Below, in pieces: positions 63,701 through 64,000 of a stretch of 64,000 nt of DNA. The notes beneath the pieces are model-generated. The model saw only the letters and a list, made by a program, of their open reading frames with translations. It searched no databases and was not told where the DNA came from. Within the stretch, counting starts at the first letter, position 1. Every line of letters starts with the position of its first letter. The stretch spans positions 144,814 to 208,813 of the forward strand of contig NZ_JNFG01000001.1 of NCBI RefSeq assembly GCF_000729995.1. The letters are read 5' to 3'. Position numbers and translations under genes: made by a program. The DNA is from Caballeronia sordidicola (GTDB taxonomy: Bacteria > Pseudomonadota > Gammaproteobacteria > Burkholderiales > Burkholderiaceae).

Positions 63701-64000
63701 GGCATGGAAGCTGGCGCCGAGATGTGCACACTCGACGAGGCTGCCCCGTATTTTGTGTAAATGGGTTTTCGATTAACCACGCGCCCTCAACGCCCTGCTC
63801 GGGAGCTGAAAGACGTTCACGACTGTGGGTCCTCGATGGCTCACCATTTCTTTGCCCTGGTCGAGGACGAAGCTTCGTCTACACGACCTGTGCTCCGCAG
63901 CAACCGCGCAACCCTTAGCAGACTTCCTCGGTCTGACGCACGCGCGGCAGCATACGGTCGAACTCGCGCTTGACGATGCCATAGCATTCGCACGCACGGG
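63701..64000. other. Unassigned end of window
   Basis: No intact gene. A plus-strand reading from about 63910 to the window edge, ADFLGLTHARQHTVELALDDAIAFARTG, looks protein-like and could be the interrupted beginning of a gene that continues beyond the window, but its upstream part is in other frames. I do not name a family. Confidence 0.35.

Overview
The window looks like chromosome from a high-GC betaproteobacterium of the Burkholderiales, most likely Burkholderiaceae of the Paraburkholderia/Caballeronia type. This is inferred from codon use, the family content (Bpt arginyl transferase beside Aat, H-NS-type proteins with the TWSGRGR signature, DUF1839, cepacian-like sugar genes) and gene order. 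It was not tested by a search. No rRNA, CRISPR array, complete insertion sequence or phage is visible.

Layout. 1-7.6 kb holds the end of a YfhM-type alpha-2-macroglobulin, pbpC, a ComEA-like secreted DNA-binding protein, a YidB-like protein and clpB with a sigma-32-type promoter. 7.9-16.98 kb is housekeeping: a divergent nsrR/truncated-globin pair, a molybdopterin block (moeA, moaD, moaE), a NUDIX hydrolase, aat, bpt, pyrD and a cystine-like binding protein with its permease. 17-21.9 kb has a signal peptidase, a Gfo/Idh oxidoreductase, a FadR-type regulator and a manC-type GDP-mannose enzyme. 22-32.5 kb is an eroding accessory zone. It has glycosyltransferases, and the wreck of an amino acid:[carrier protein] ligase locus in which only a DUF1839 gene is still intact. 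A Crp-like regulator and several frameshifted remnants are also here. 32.7-38.2 kb returns to core genes (rpiA, SirB2-like, AmiD-like amidase, rlmB, rnr).

Two nearly identical tRNA-Leu(CAG) genes lie at 38.5 and 63.0 kb, in the same orientation, 24.4 kb apart. The second is followed by a clear decayed P4-type integrase. The first is followed by an IS5-type transposase remnant and a weaker possible integrase trace. The DNA between the two tRNAs is mainly accessory.

Two gene systems between the tRNAs stand out. First, a minus-strand locus (49.9-40.4 kb) encodes WecB, a BcsB-like subunit, an NfrB-like glycosyltransferase with MshEN (c-di-GMP type) modules, an NfrA-like outer-membrane protein and a possible glycosidase-like lipoprotein. 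It reads as a c-di-GMP-controlled exopolysaccharide secretion machine that borrows a cellulose-synthase subunit. Second, a catabolic region (51-62.9 kb) encodes an amino-acid-type ABC importer, a FAD amino-acid oxidase, a ProC-like reductase, a ChrR-type cupin, an ornithine cyclodeaminase-like enzyme, MarR and TetR regulators, a DgcA/StcD-like N-demethylase and an M24-family protein. That last protein keeps the full metal-ligand spacing and catalytic residues of the DMSP lyase DddP. I infer uptake and breakdown of a methylated onium compound (DMSP, a betaine or an N-methyl imino acid). The substrate is not determined by the sequence.
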